DNA of 64,000 nucleotides from Azolla caroliniana. Its lineage: Eukaryota; Polypodiophyta. Position 1 is the stretch's first letter, and every line of letters begins with the position of its first letter. Made by a program: the position numbers and the translations under genes. This document shows positions 47,821-59,465 of the stretch, one piece after another. Location: NCBI GenBank assembly GCA_043228905.1, contig JBHGNT010000005.1:7564001-7628000 (forward strand), read 5' to 3'. The notes under the pieces were generated by a model, which saw only the letters and a program-made list of their open reading frames with translations, was not told where the DNA came from and did not search any database.

Positions 47821-50477
47821 ACCCCCGGACACGCAAGTGTTTACTTACTCGACCCCCGAGGGTGTCTATCGTTGGTTCGATGAAGTAGAAATAGCACAAT
47901 ACGCAATGCTTTCTCACTTCGTGTACATACTTTACTCCACACTTGGGTTCACTGATCTAGTTATAATTTCCACTTCATGTATGTTGGCTCGAGATGATTC
48001 AAAATTAAGCTTGATTGACATGCCTTTCCCATCCTTGACTCTCTCAATTATACACACACACACACATACACTTAATGGCAAGCCTAATTTTAGTGAAATG
48101 CGATTTTCTCATATCCAACCAATGCAAAAATTGTCTAAAGGAATAGCAATATACACATTTGCCTTGCACCATGGGCAACACACACTATTGTCACTTGCGT
48201 TATTATCAAGGCCTATAGCAAACAAACAACACTAAATTGGCAAAGCAAAAATGAAGCTTTTTATATGTATGCAAGTGTACATTGGCACAAGAGCATGTTT
48301 GAATGTGATGGCCAAAGACTAATTTACTATTTTTGCAAGATCACAACTTTATATGTGCACCTCACCCCTAGCTTGTATATATAATTGGGGCATGCTTGCT
48401 AAAGGTCAAGGCATGCATTAAGGGGTTCATCAGTTCAAGTCCTTCACGTGATACACAACATATTGTATGACCATTATGCAACACCTCTAGGGAGAAATCC
48501 AAGTGATGACAAATTGGTTTGCTACTTGAACACTCGAAAGTGATGACAAAGCTGGATTGGATCTCTTGAATTTAAACTAGTTGACCATCCTAAACCAAAG
48601 ATTCTGAGAGACCTCTTGTTGTCCTTTATTGTATATATGTTATATATAGCGAGCAATTTGTCGACATATATATGAGACAACCAACATAGAACTTCAAACA
48701 TGATCATCATGCTTCTCTTGTTTTCTTGGGTAAATCCTATTTTATCCACATAGACTGTCATTAGAATAGGAATTCTTAAGAAAATACCATTTGCAATATC
48801 TTATGTTTCAAATGGTGACCAAGTTCAACCCTCCCTTGGTAATCCAAGACCAAACAAGTAGAATTCTCTTCTTTTTTAGCAATGACGATAGGCACATCAA
48901 TAGAGTAGCTAGAATGTTGAGCAACTCTATTTTGCCAAATTCTCATCAATATATTCTTGAAGACCTCTAGCTTTTAATAGGTTGGTCCCCCATGGCGACA
49001 CCTTCCTTAGTTGCAAACCAATAAGATAATTACAAGCCTAGTACTCTAGGAGTGTATGGACTTGCACCTTGTTGAAAACATATGTGAATTCTTGGCTTTC
49101 TTGAAATTGGACCTTTGGCTTATGTGGCATAGAAGTTGGAGTTGTTAGTATCTATGCATAAACAGAAGAAGCCTTCCCCAACCCTCTTTGCATGGCCTTC
49201 ATACAAAAACAACTGAAATCAAACAAAACCTAGAACTTGGCCTTGTAAGAATGAGGGACTTGGACGTCTTAGTTAACATAAAATCCTTGAGTATAATTGA
49301 ATACCTACTAATGGTTTTACAAAAGTTAGCCAAGGAAGGTTAATCAAAAGACGATTTGGTGTGTCAAGCCAACATTTTGATCCATTAAACAACCATTGGT
49401 TCTTAAATCCTTGATTATTTCAATAAATCTTTGATGATGAAGTTAAAATCACCATATGCCAATGGCTACATTCACCGCCATGCAAAATGGTTTTTGATCA
49501 TGCAACATGATTTTGTTTCTAATTCTCTACAAAATCATGATATCACACACAGCAGAAGCTACATTCTATATTATTAATTGCACAGATTCAAATTATATAC
49601 TGTTTGATATTTGATTGTCTTAGCAAAATGGTCTTTTATTTTATTTATAATGCAGTACAAAATCATTATTATCGATGGTGGAATATGATTTCAAGCAACT
49701 TGGAACTCTTATCTATTTCTTTAAAAATAAGTTCCCCACCTCTGCCAAATCTCTCTTAACAAGCTAACAAAACTAACTCACTGGAATAAATATGAATGTA
49801 CATTGGTCAACTTTCAAATACACTATGTAACTACCCCACTTCAGAAGCACATCTGTGAGCAGAAGACTTTACTACCGGTAGCTTTGCAACATAGATAAAA
49901 ATTTTGAAATTTTGTTCTCGATATCTATATATACTCTGGTCTTTGACTGGAATTTGTTTTATTCTTACTTGAAATAAAATGTTCAATATAGATATATTCT
50001 TTACATGTTACGGTTAGTTGATTGGAATAATACAAGGATACAGCTTTTATTATTATGCTCCAAGTTACAATGTAAAGGTTTGGTACATTTCAAACAAATA
50101 TGGTATTTGTTGAGCTTCAAATAACACCTTTGATTGCCTACATATAATTGTGATAAGCAAATCAACTACCAATACCATCTTTTGCTGATGAAGAGAAATT
50201 CAGGATCATTGATCTCTATACAGCTTACAAAAATTGTAGCTATATATATGTACACTTGGGACTTCCTAGTAGATCAGAGTGAAGGTGTTCCGCCATCTAG
50301 AGCAACAAATCTCAAATCAAGGTCCATATTTACCACGGCAAAGGTCTGCACATAACAACCTTATACTAGAACCTGAGAAGAACCCATTAAACAATTGTGC
50401 TCTTTTATTGTTCATACATCTCATGAACATGTAACCACCACTAATCACATACTGCAAAAAAGCAAGCATTACTTAAC
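47821..50477. other. AT-rich spacer, no gene recognised
   Basis: No frame with a recognisable domain. The stretch serves as 3' flank for two convergent genes, the U-box gene (plus) and the rhomboid-like gene (minus). Confidence 0.6.
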
Positions 50478-52917
50478 TTAGTGCACGTCTGAAATAAGAG
50501 AGATGTCCTGAATTTTGCCAAGTGATTTTATATTTCTACTCACATTACAAGTTGCCCGAATAACAGTGTCATCATCATTGCAATTCCACCAAGGAGAGGG
50601 CACACACGCCCAGTATCGGCACCAACCACAATTGGCACTGCCATTTACTCCATGCAAAATCAGTATTATAAGAGTAATAAATCTGCATGTCAAAGACAGA
50701 AAATATCCATGATCAGCATATTCACACAACAGAGTATCAATGGAAGTTTCTTGATTGTTGGGGAAAGACATAGACATCCTTGATATCCCTAATGTCAATA
50801 ACCTTTACATTGATTAATTTCAATATCCTCTATAAGTCAAACACCAAAACAGACCGAACACATTTGATATTTACCAGAATAAACCCTCAGTTCTCAACGC
50901 TTGCCAGGCTATTCCTACAACGTATTCTTGTAATGCTTGAAAACTAGGCAAATATATACTAGATTTCTAGATTTAGCCCACAGAAAACACAAGGAAATAA
51001 ACAGTTTTCATTACTAGCATTACCCTATGGCTAGAAGGAAGGCAGCAATAACCCAGAGAGTAATTTGATATCCAGCATATTTTACAAGTGTGTTTGGTCT
51101 TTCGCCTGGTGCTTTACTGTTCCAATCACGGTGAGGCCGCATAAGAAACATAAAACCCAACCAGAAGCCAAAGATAAACCCTCCAATAGAAGCAAAGTTT
51201 CCAACATATGGAAATATTCCAACAGCTAGATTCAAGGAAAATATGCAGAAAATAGTCATAAATGATACAAACTGCAAAAAAAACAACGAGGATCACTCAC
51301 ACAAAGCATTTATGTTTTAACTGATTCGATCTAATAAAAAGGTGGGGATACATACGTAAGTGATACCAACCTTTGTTTTATGGTGGGATGCATTGGTGAT
51401 TAATTCAGAAAGCATAGCACCTAGCAAGCCAAACAATGGAGTGGATGCACCTGCTGAAACCTGATGCTGAACAAAAAGTGCCCCAAAAAGGCTACCACCA
51501 ATGCCAGATAGAAATAATATGCCACCTATCCTCCCTATCAAATGAATGAACAGACATACAACAAAAGAAAGTTTATTAATACATTTTTATTCTCAAAACC
51601 TTTGGGTAATAAATAAGAGTGGCAAATGGCAATGCAACTCACCAAAACCAAACTCTTGTTCCAATGGTATCCCTATAAACAGCAGACTTAAAACATTAAC
51701 AAAGAGATGGAAAACGCCCACATGCAACCAAATGCAAGTAAAGATACGCCATAGCTGATCAGAGGATAATCCACCCATTTTCAATAATCTGATGCAAGAA
51801 ATTAGTCGGGAAAACATAATAATCAGAGTGCTGCATATACAGAAGAATGAAAGAATTAAATGGAACAATATCTGTGAATAGAAAGTACATTCCCACTAGA
51901 GTCCAGCATAGATAAAATGCATTGCAAATTTGGAATTAAAAATCAGACCCCATGTATAATAGTACATATATAAAGGTTGAAACAAACTAAAAAGAAGAAT
52001 GGCTGCAAATATATGTATGCCCAATACAGTCAGTTATACAGGCTGAGCCCTGTCAAGAAGGTTATTGTGGGGTTTGGAATTTTTATTGTGTTCATTAATT
52101 ATAAGCAGGAAGAAAGATTATTTATATTCCTCTTTAGTTCGTATCTGGAGTTAAACGGAGATCCTATGTACATTCAATGATGAACGAGCTAAAATAAAAC
52201 AATGTCTGTAGACAAGAACCTCATAAAGCATACGGAAAACCTATTCCACATGTTCAAACTTAGTTAACATACGTATGATAACGTATCCCACATCTGGAGG
52301 ATGAATGATAAATAAAATAATGCATGTGATCAGAACTTAAATAAAGGAAACCTGAAAGACATTCTATTTTCTGCTAAGCCATCATTTTAAGGTGCTGTAT
52401 ATAAGCCATCATTTTTTTCTGCATAGATAAAAAGCTAGAATAAAAAACATGACTTCATCTATAATTCCTTCTGTTTTCAGTTTCAATAAACAACTAGAAG
52501 CAACATGACTTAGCCCCTTAACTGAAAACAAACTTTCTTTCATCTTAGATAAAAGAATCAATCTCTTTGGTGATAATGCAGAAAAGAAATGGATTCTTAC
52601 GTTGAAGACGAGGGTCCGAGTAGAGGATTCTCTCTGAAAGGCTGAAATGAGAACCTTCCAAGAAACCCTAAAACACAGAAACCCGACTGCTGTGGACAGT
52701 AATTCACATACATTACCATGATGAGAAACAATATCTCCACTGTACACACAAGTGGTATCAAAAAATATCTCCATTTTGAACGACCTTCTTCCTTTTCTTC
52801 TTCTTCTTTCTTTTTCCTTCTACTACCCGACATAACTCGGCTTAATGACTGCCATATCGGTGCCATCTGCATTCGAAGAAATGAAAGGAAACGAGGTGGA
52901 ACAAGGGATGTTGCCAT
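50478..52917 (-). CDS. Rhomboid-like membrane protein, 359 aa, 5 exons, catalytic residues changed
   Basis: Minus-strand exons: 52,917-52,601; 51,788-51,643; 51,534-51,371; 51,271-51,024; 50,682-50,478. All introns are GT-AG and the frame is open (1,080 nt). The start [10 protein letters not shown] is the first in-frame ATG; MQMAPIW downstream is an alternative. A basic/acidic N-terminal tail precedes a first membrane helix ([20 protein letters not shown]). The conserved [20 protein letters not shown] follows, then [17 protein letters not shown] and [15 protein letters not shown]. Active plant rhomboids have GASGALFG and an FAHIGG-type His; here the glycine after Ser is Thr and the His is Ser. 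It ends with the Cys-rich [18 protein letters not shown] tail typical of plant RBL proteins. The fold is intact but probably not proteolytic. Confidence 0.9.
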
Positions 52918-52984
52918 GAGAGTCAATAAACAGGGGAGATATGGGATAAAGCCATCGGTTTGAAGCTGAAGGTCTCAACACAGA

Positions 52985-53170
52985 AACAAGAAGAAGAAGA
53001 AGAAGAAGAAGAAGAAGAAGAAGAATCATCGTTTCGCGTAGTTTCAAGAGAGACACAGAGAATTCTGGGTGTGCCGTTTCTCTCTCTGTTTCTCACTCTC
53101 AGAACGCAAGGTTTCTTCCTTCCTTCATACATCTGCAATGACTCTCTCTCTCTCTCTCTCTCTCTCTACT
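52985..53170. repeat. Microsatellites at the 5' side of the rhomboid-like gene
   Basis: (AGA)n at about 52,986-53,024 and (CT)n at about 53,141-53,167. On the gene's strand the first is a (CTT)n tract just upstream of the start codon, a composition common in plant 5' leaders. Confidence 0.8.
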
Positions 53171-53329
53171 TCTTCCAAATTCCAAACCATACCCTTCACA
53201 TTTTCTCTTTATTTCCCACAATGCCCCCCTCTCTGTCTCTCACTCACTCACACTCACTACTCATAGGCTTTTCATATATGTATTTACATGACTTTCGAAC
53301 ACAATTGTTTATCTCCATTTACAAACCAT

Positions 53330-53737
53330 TAACAATCGGCAACGGTTCAGTTTGAACCGAACTGAATTGCGAAACCATGGCTTAACGGTTTAAACGGTTC
53401 GGTTTGGTTTTTTTTTTAAACGGTTCGGTTCGGTTCAGTTTCAACACTTAGAAACCCCGGTTTAAATAATCTTTTCATTTTCATGCCTTATTCTCACATT
53501 TTAGAAAAATCTTTAAAATTTTGAAAATTTAAATAATGAAATATTTTAAAATTTTAAAATTCAAATTTGACCTAAGCTGAAAACCGAAACCGAACCATGA
53601 ACCCGTAGTTTTATCGGTTTGAAATTTTTTAATGGTTCAGTTTAACAATTTCGTGGTTTTGTTCGGTTCAGGTTTCTAAATTTTTAAACGGTTCAGTTTT
53701 GACCCTCTCGAACGAACCAAACCATTGCCGATTGTTA
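53330..53737. mobile_element. hAT-like MITE, complete, 408 bp, 8-bp target duplication
   Basis: The left end TAACAATCGGCAACGGTTCA and right end ...TTGCCGATTGTTA form a terminal inverted repeat of about 25 bp with few mismatches. CAAACCAT flanks both sides (53,322-53,329 and 53,738-53,745). The 8-bp duplication points to the hAT superfamily. The interior is made of AACCG/CGGTT units and AT-rich sequence, with no transposase frame, so the element is non-autonomous. A truncated inverted relative lies at 9,186-9,454. Confidence 0.88.
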
Positions 53738-53745
53738 CAAACCAT

Positions 53746-55540
53746 CCTAAAATATAGGTTGAAAGAACTTCTGAAAATCTCCCAATGATATGTGTCAGCT
53801 ACTTGGTTACTTTGATGATGAATAGTTGAAATGGTTCGAATAAATTTCAGTCAATGTCCAAATTGATGTGCGCTCTCGTATTTGAATGACAAGCAAGTAT
53901 CTAACCTTTTGTGTGATAGAAGTTCTTTAAGTTGGTTATTTGATTGGCACAAATTCCCTTTGAAAACATTATTAATTTAAAACATTAGCATCAATATTAA
54001 AATGCATGGTCTATACTTCAGAGCATGTTTAGGGCAATATTTGTTTATGAAATGTAAGAAAAGGAAACAAATCTTTAATGTAAGCACCAAATTTCCATTT
54101 GGAATCAATATTCTTTCATGAGAATATATAGCATAGAGAATAAGTCATGTCATCTCATAGGTGAGCAATGAGAGGGTTTATGGATCGAGGCATGGAGCAC
54201 TCTTCAACCAAAGGTTAAGATGGATGAAGAACAACAACTAAATGACTAAATGCCGGAGCTTGGGAAATAAGCCACATCACAAGACCAAGCATTAATGACC
54301 CATTAGTGCCCTAATCCTTAATTGTGTCGATCAATAATTGGAAATTGGAAACATCACCCTAATGAAAATGTCATTTGAGGATATAAGTATATACACATCT
54401 AAAATATTTAGACATAATTTAATTTTCTTGATAGTGAGATGCCCTGCACAATTGTCACAAATGCAAAATTACACGGCAACACACATTTCACCATATCTTC
54501 GCTTGAGTGCATATTTCAAAGGCATCACACATACCCTTGCCCTTTGTATCTCGATAAAGTATAAGAAACTCTTCTCATTCACTTAAGCATCTTTTGACAT
54601 TTTCAATCATTGGGGAGTATAATATACTTTTCAATTAAGTTGGTTGGGTGAAATGATCAATTAAAGAACTCTCCACCATTAAAAAATATTGGGTTCCAAA
54701 AACTTATTGTTCAAGCAATCAATGGAATCTTGCACAAATGGTTTACCATCAAATTTGTATTATATTATATTGGGGTTAGTATTAGTACTTGGTGCAAATG
54801 CACTTTTATTACATTTCTATTGAGATTCTTCTCAAATTGTATGTATTGCATATCCCTACTATCAACCTAAACATGTCTATAGAAGACTTATGACGACTTC
54901 TAGATGTAAACATTGCACATCCATATATCACAACCCTTTTAGATATAGATAGATTTTATTATTGTTTTCGGGGACAAATATGACATTTGGGACAAAAAAT
55001 ATACCATTTCCACATAATACTTGTAAAAGTGACGAGCGACTCTTGATGTTCAAAATTTTTACTAATGAATGTTGCAATCGAGAGTGTGCATTGTGATAGT
55101 TAGAGAAGTTTGTTAGGGATTGGGTGGGTTTGGTCGAATATGTGTCGAAAACATGCTCGCATGTGATCAAAGGTAGAGCATTTTATGAAAGTTTGATATT
55201 TAAACTCCCAAACATGTTAAGGGCAAAGTGTACATTGTTGAATACTCTCATCACTTGTGCCCCCATCACACATTCTAGTGAGTATCAACTACAATGCATG
55301 GAAGCAATGGTTTGGATGATAGAAAAAATGAGGGGCTCAAACATGTATTCATGTGTGCGGTTCCTTCGTTCAACGAAGAATACGGTTCTATAGTTAGGTT
55401 ATAATATGTTAGGGATGAGCCTTCGCACTTTCACCATGTCATGATACATTGATGTTGCAAAAAGGTTGCATTCAAAGAGGAATTTGTTGATGCCTCATGA
55501 AGAGCTCGAGAGAGTGCGTGTGTGAAAGAGAGATCTCAAA
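53746..55540. other. AT-rich spacer, no gene recognised
   Basis: Short frames only, with no domain recognised. Confidence 0.55.
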
Positions 55541-55610
55541 TGGATTTAGCTCAATTGGTAAGGTTGCCCAATGGAGACCAAATAGTCATGGGTTCAACCC
55601 CTACATTCCA
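55541..55610 (+). other. tRNA-like/SINE-head-like segment
   Basis: TAGCTCAATTGGTAAGG (near 55,548) fits an A box and GGGTTCAACCCC (near 55,591) fits a B box at tRNA-like spacing. The acceptor and anticodon arms do not fold well, so a working tRNA is unlikely. It sits at the truncated 3' end of the minus-strand chromovirus gag-protease. Confidence 0.35.
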
Positions 55611-55617
55611 TTCTCCA

Positions 55618-56709
55618 GATACTATTTGAATTGGCAATTGACAAACAATGCCATTGATGTTTTGAACGCCTCCATTTGCCATGTGAACTTGATAGATATG
55701 ATCACTTGCGTTTATGCAGAGTTGCATTTGCTGCACCAAGTGATCATTAAGAAAATTGTGAGAACTACCGGAATCAAACAAGAAATGTGCATGTGTTCCA
55801 TTGATATACCCAACTGCTCGGAGTAAATCATTAGGTCCAAGTAAATGTGAAGGAAAAGTGCATCCACATGAACTTAAGTGGTTGGTATGAACTTTAATAA
55901 GATCAAAAGACTCACCTGTGTGACTTGTAGATTTGTCTTGAGGAGGGGTGTTCATTGACTTCCTCTCAAGACGACGACATGTATCCTTTGTGTGGCCCCG
56001 CTTCTTGCAATATGCATAGAAGAGGTTCGGTTTCTTTGAGTCGCGGTCAAGAGTGTCACTGGATTGCTTACGTTTCCCAATGAACTTGACATTCGCAGTT
56101 TTGGCGAACTCAGGTTTATTGTGGTCTTTCTTGGAAGTCCTATGGTACCGAAATACAATGTTGACGGCTTCCTCGTAAGTTGTGGGGTCCTTGCCATGGA
56201 CAATCCAATGGTAATCCCCATTGGGAATACCATTAAAAAAACAAGAGACAAACCATTTCTCACCCGTAAGTCCCGATTTTTGGATTTGGGTCCGAGCATG
56301 ATGCACGAGAGGTAAATGGCTTGCTCGACAAAGTGAGCAAGTTTTGTGCTTGTTTGGTTTGAGAAGGTGGCTGCAAGAACTGATTCTTAAAAACATCGAC
56401 GAAACCGTCCCAAGTTGTGGGTATGTTCTTTACAATCCTTAGGCCGCGCCACGAAGCATCAACTCCACCACCTAACTCGCGACTGACATAACCAATTTTT
56501 ACAACATCGGGCTTGGTATGGAGCTCAAAGTGAGACTCCCAATGACCAAACCAAGTGCTAATGCCCTCCTCGGTTCTTTCTTTCTTATCTCCCTTGAATG
56601 GCGTGACTACAAAAGAAGGTTCACCTTCTTTCTTGGATTCAATAGTAAATTCTTGAAATTTCTTTTCGAAAGCCATATTGGGTTGCCTCATTTCGGCCAA
56701 TTGATTCAA
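55618..56709 (-). pseudogene. Chromovirus gag and protease, 3' truncated
   Basis: The minus-strand gag begins near 56,709 (MNQLAEMRQPNMAFEKKFQE) with STWFGHWESHFELHTKPDVVKIGYVS and DVFKNQFLQPPSQTK. After a frameshift it continues at 56,300-55,951 in the frame with ARTQIQKSGLTGEKW. The knuckle FYAYCKKRGHTKDTCRR (near 55,990-56,030) has Tyr-Ala-Tyr before its second Cys, so its first Cys is lost. The protease FLFDSGSSHNFLNDHLV (near 55,750) is intact. Homology stops at about 55,618; RT and beyond are missing. It is closely related to the gag at 21,115. Confidence 0.88.
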
Positions 56710-58397
56710 GGTAGTGGTGAGGAATTGCTCAATAGTTATCCAGCTTGTGTGTGAGATGCGGATTGGAGTTGAGAGGTCTCGTCGGAGAGATCGTTGTAAC
56801 AGTGTTCAAAACTTGTTCCATGATGCAAGCTATGTGTACGCAATATAAATAAGGAGGTTCAGAAAATACACAAGCAAAATGAATGCTTGATATTTTGATT
56901 GGAAGAACTTTATCCAAGAAAGCATCTCACGTCTTTACCCCTTTAGACATATGAGATGTGATTCAAGATTTGATAACTATGGTAACACTATGGTGTTTTA
57001 AAAACCATTGGGGAAAACATAGCAAATATGTCTTTCTCATATCTCTATCTTGAATGATCATGGTGGCTCCTCAAGGTTGAACCATGGTTCTAGCATCAAT
57101 GGAATTTCCTAGTTAGCCTTATATTAAAATGCCAACTCAACATGTATTGATATGGTCGAGAAAGTGTATTATGTGAAAAGCCAAGTTCACTCGCAAGTAA
57201 TATTCTAGTCTTGCGAGTAACAAGGAAATGTTATGACAGAAACGATAAGAGTCAAGGCACTACCCATAAGAGTCAAGCAATGACAAAAACAAGGGTCAAA
57301 AAATCCATGTGCTACCTACTAAAAAAATGTCACAAATAAATGGATGGTGTGAGGTATGCACATATACATCCCAATATGGTGGTTGTAATTTGCAGAATTG
57401 TGACATAAGCCACAAATTGATATAAGTGGTGGTGGTGTTGTGCGTAAAGATGTAATACTCAAATCTATGAGTAAAACATCAATAGGGGAACTCATGTGGT
57501 TTTACTTGAGTTCTAAGGCTCGATAATATGAGTTAAACCTAGATGACCCGTTGGAAAAAATCATCTAAAAAAGCGGCATGATGCCCACTCAATACGAAAA
57601 AATAGTTTACATGGAAGCGTTACATCATAGGTAAACGCACGTAAATACTTTAAACATGAAAAGTAAGGGTAAAAAAAGAGAGTGAATTGTGTGTGGGTAG
57701 ATGACAATCACAAGAAAATCTTAAGAAAGCAAGAAGATAACTTGTGTAATTAAAAAATATTAGGTAGAATAATAATCAATTAGGTGTATGAAACATTAAG
57801 CATGCCAAAAGGTAAGAAACCCTAGGGTAATCGACATGCACCTCCTTAAGACCACCACATCCCATAGAATCGGCCAAGTGATGGCTCAATAGAGAGTAGA
57901 GTGGCATAGGTAAGTGACATACACCTCATCAAGGCCACAACATCCCATAGAATCGCCCAAGTGATGGCTGAATAAAGGGAAGGCTAGCATACTCAACATC
58001 ATATGCAAAAGGGCCATTGAGGTGAGGATGTGCGATTAGGGCAAACACGCTCGGCCCGATGCACAAGAATAATTATTATTGAAAGAGATGGTTCAAGAGT
58101 GGGAGATACATCACAATATGCAAAAGGGCCATGAGTTGAGTGTGTGCGATTAGTGCAAACACAATAATAATTAAAATCGTGGCATTGTAGAAAGAAGAAA
58201 GAAAGAAAAGAAAACGTAATACAAATTTGATGCGACCAAGAAGAACACATCATAGAAAAAGGAGAGAGAGCGATAAAGAAGAATACCGGGTTAAGAATGT
58301 TGTTTCGATCTTGAGAAGAGCATGACGAGCCTTGTTAGATCCCCATCGCTCACATGCAAAAAACATCAAAACAACAACAACAAAATTGTTAGTAAAT
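56710..58397 (-). other. Chromovirus 5' untranslated leader with short tandem repeats
   Basis: This lies between primer site and gag. It is a non-coding, AT-rich leader of about 1.7 kb. It holds two two-copy repeats: CATCCCATAGAATCG at 57,858 and 57,941 (83 bp apart), and ATATGCAAAAGGGCCAT at 58,001 and 58,116 (115 bp apart). Confidence 0.65.
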
Positions 58398-58409
58398 GCT
58401 CCGATACCA
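58398..58409 (-). other. Chromovirus primer binding site (iMet type)
   Basis: The minus-strand TGGTATCGGAGC differs at one base from the usual TGGTATCAGAGC and directly follows the LTR. Confidence 0.85.
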
Positions 58410-58410
58410 C

Positions 58411-58885
58411 TATTAAGAGTCTATTACTAATCAATAGACCAAAATAAAGTATAATGAAGGAAAATAGATTGGATTGAAAAACCTATTCCACCTTACCACC
58501 CCCGAGCTATGATCTAGACATAGCCAACCTACCACAGAAGTCCCATACCGCCGGATATTAGGATGACTAATACCTTGGAAGAGATAACACGATCGTTGAG
58601 ACGAAAGCAAAGCCCGCACCGCCAATGTCTAAGATAGCAACCTTTCGACGTAATGTCCGTATGAGGGTAGCTAAGCCTCATATTAATACCTTTTCCTAGG
58701 CCCCTTGAATAGATGTGCCTTTCTAAAAGGCTCTCTATTCATTGGTTGTCCAAATCATGATAGTGCATGCACCTATCATTCCTTCTATCCAATCACATTA
58801 GTCCCCTTTTTAACATTAGTGAACATACCCTTCACTTATGTAACTATTAGTGACCTACCCTCACCCACGTTATGTGTACATAACA
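58411..58885 (-). mobile_element. Chromovirus LTR with polypurine tract on one side and primer site on the other
   Basis: The minus-strand start TGTTATGTACAC at 58,885 is preceded by AGTAGGGGAG (58,888-58,897), matching the 3' LTR junction at 27,782-27,795. The minus-strand end, near 58,411, is followed by the primer site. GAGGCTTAGCTACCCTCAT, shared with the LTR at 27,791, lies near 58,660-58,680. The exact right end is uncertain because a CA terminus is not evident. Confidence 0.78.
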
Positions 58886-58887
58886 TA

Positions 58888-58938
58888 CTCCCCTACTTCA
58901 AAAGATTGCTGCACTCTTGCAATATAAAGTGAGGAAAT
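58888..58938 (-). pseudogene. Remnant of chromovirus pol 3' end with polypurine tract
   Basis: On the minus strand TTGCAAGAGTGCA...TTTTGAAGTAGGGGAG matches the sequence at 27,760-27,788 (TTGCAAGAGTGCAATGTTTT, then the purine tract). This marks the tail of a second chromovirus copy directly upstream of the shared LTR. Confidence 0.65.
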
Positions 58939-59370
58939 TGTGTCTTAAAGAGTGATACTCCTAGGGCCGGACAAGAGCCTAACACAGGGTGTCCACTTAA
59001 GACACTTCACCAAAGGGTGGTACGGCAAAATGACTTACGGCACAACGCTTAATTAGACCTTAATCGATTACTTAACAATACATCATTAACACGCGTAAGA
59101 TATACAATAAGCACAGAACGGTAATCAACACTGAAAGATTAAGGCAATAAGTTCTATTAATTATCCGCTCTCGATTACATTGTAACCGAGCCTTTATATA
59201 GGTCCCCGGTGCGAAATACAAAACGGTGCCAATCGGCACCTTTTCGGAATCGGTCCGGATCCGGATTGGCATACTGATTCCGGTCCGTCCGTCCACAGCT
59301 ACTCATATATTACTATATATTTTAAGACTACTAATTACAACAGTTCTCGAATAAACTATTCCTTTTCACA
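58939..59370 (-). mobile_element. Candidate 3' LTR of a Ty3/Gypsy element (minus)
   Basis: On the minus strand it starts TGTGAAAAGG at 59,370 and ends AAGACACA at 58,939, 432 bp with inverted ends TGTG/CACA. A TATATAAAGG box lies at 59,191-59,200. It lies downstream of pol and the extra ORF. The polypurine tract is weak, and the 5' LTR is outside the window, so the boundaries are provisional. Confidence 0.55.
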
Positions 59371-59465
59371 CTCTGGTTTGGACCTCCTTAAGCCTTCTTG
59401 CCAACCGGTAACACATGGCACACCCGTGGGACAGTACCTTGTACGTCGAACCCATTATCTAGCCC

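Noticed and set aside
47056-47832. 258-codon minus-strand frame opposite the U-box gene
   Set aside because: It arises from the high GC content of the U-box coding strand; composition is Gly/Glu/His-rich with no domain, and the plus frame is a clear U-box/ARM protein.
53330-53737. Helitron or satellite made of AACCG repeats
   Set aside because: The inverted ends and exact 8-bp target duplication fit a hAT-like MITE better.
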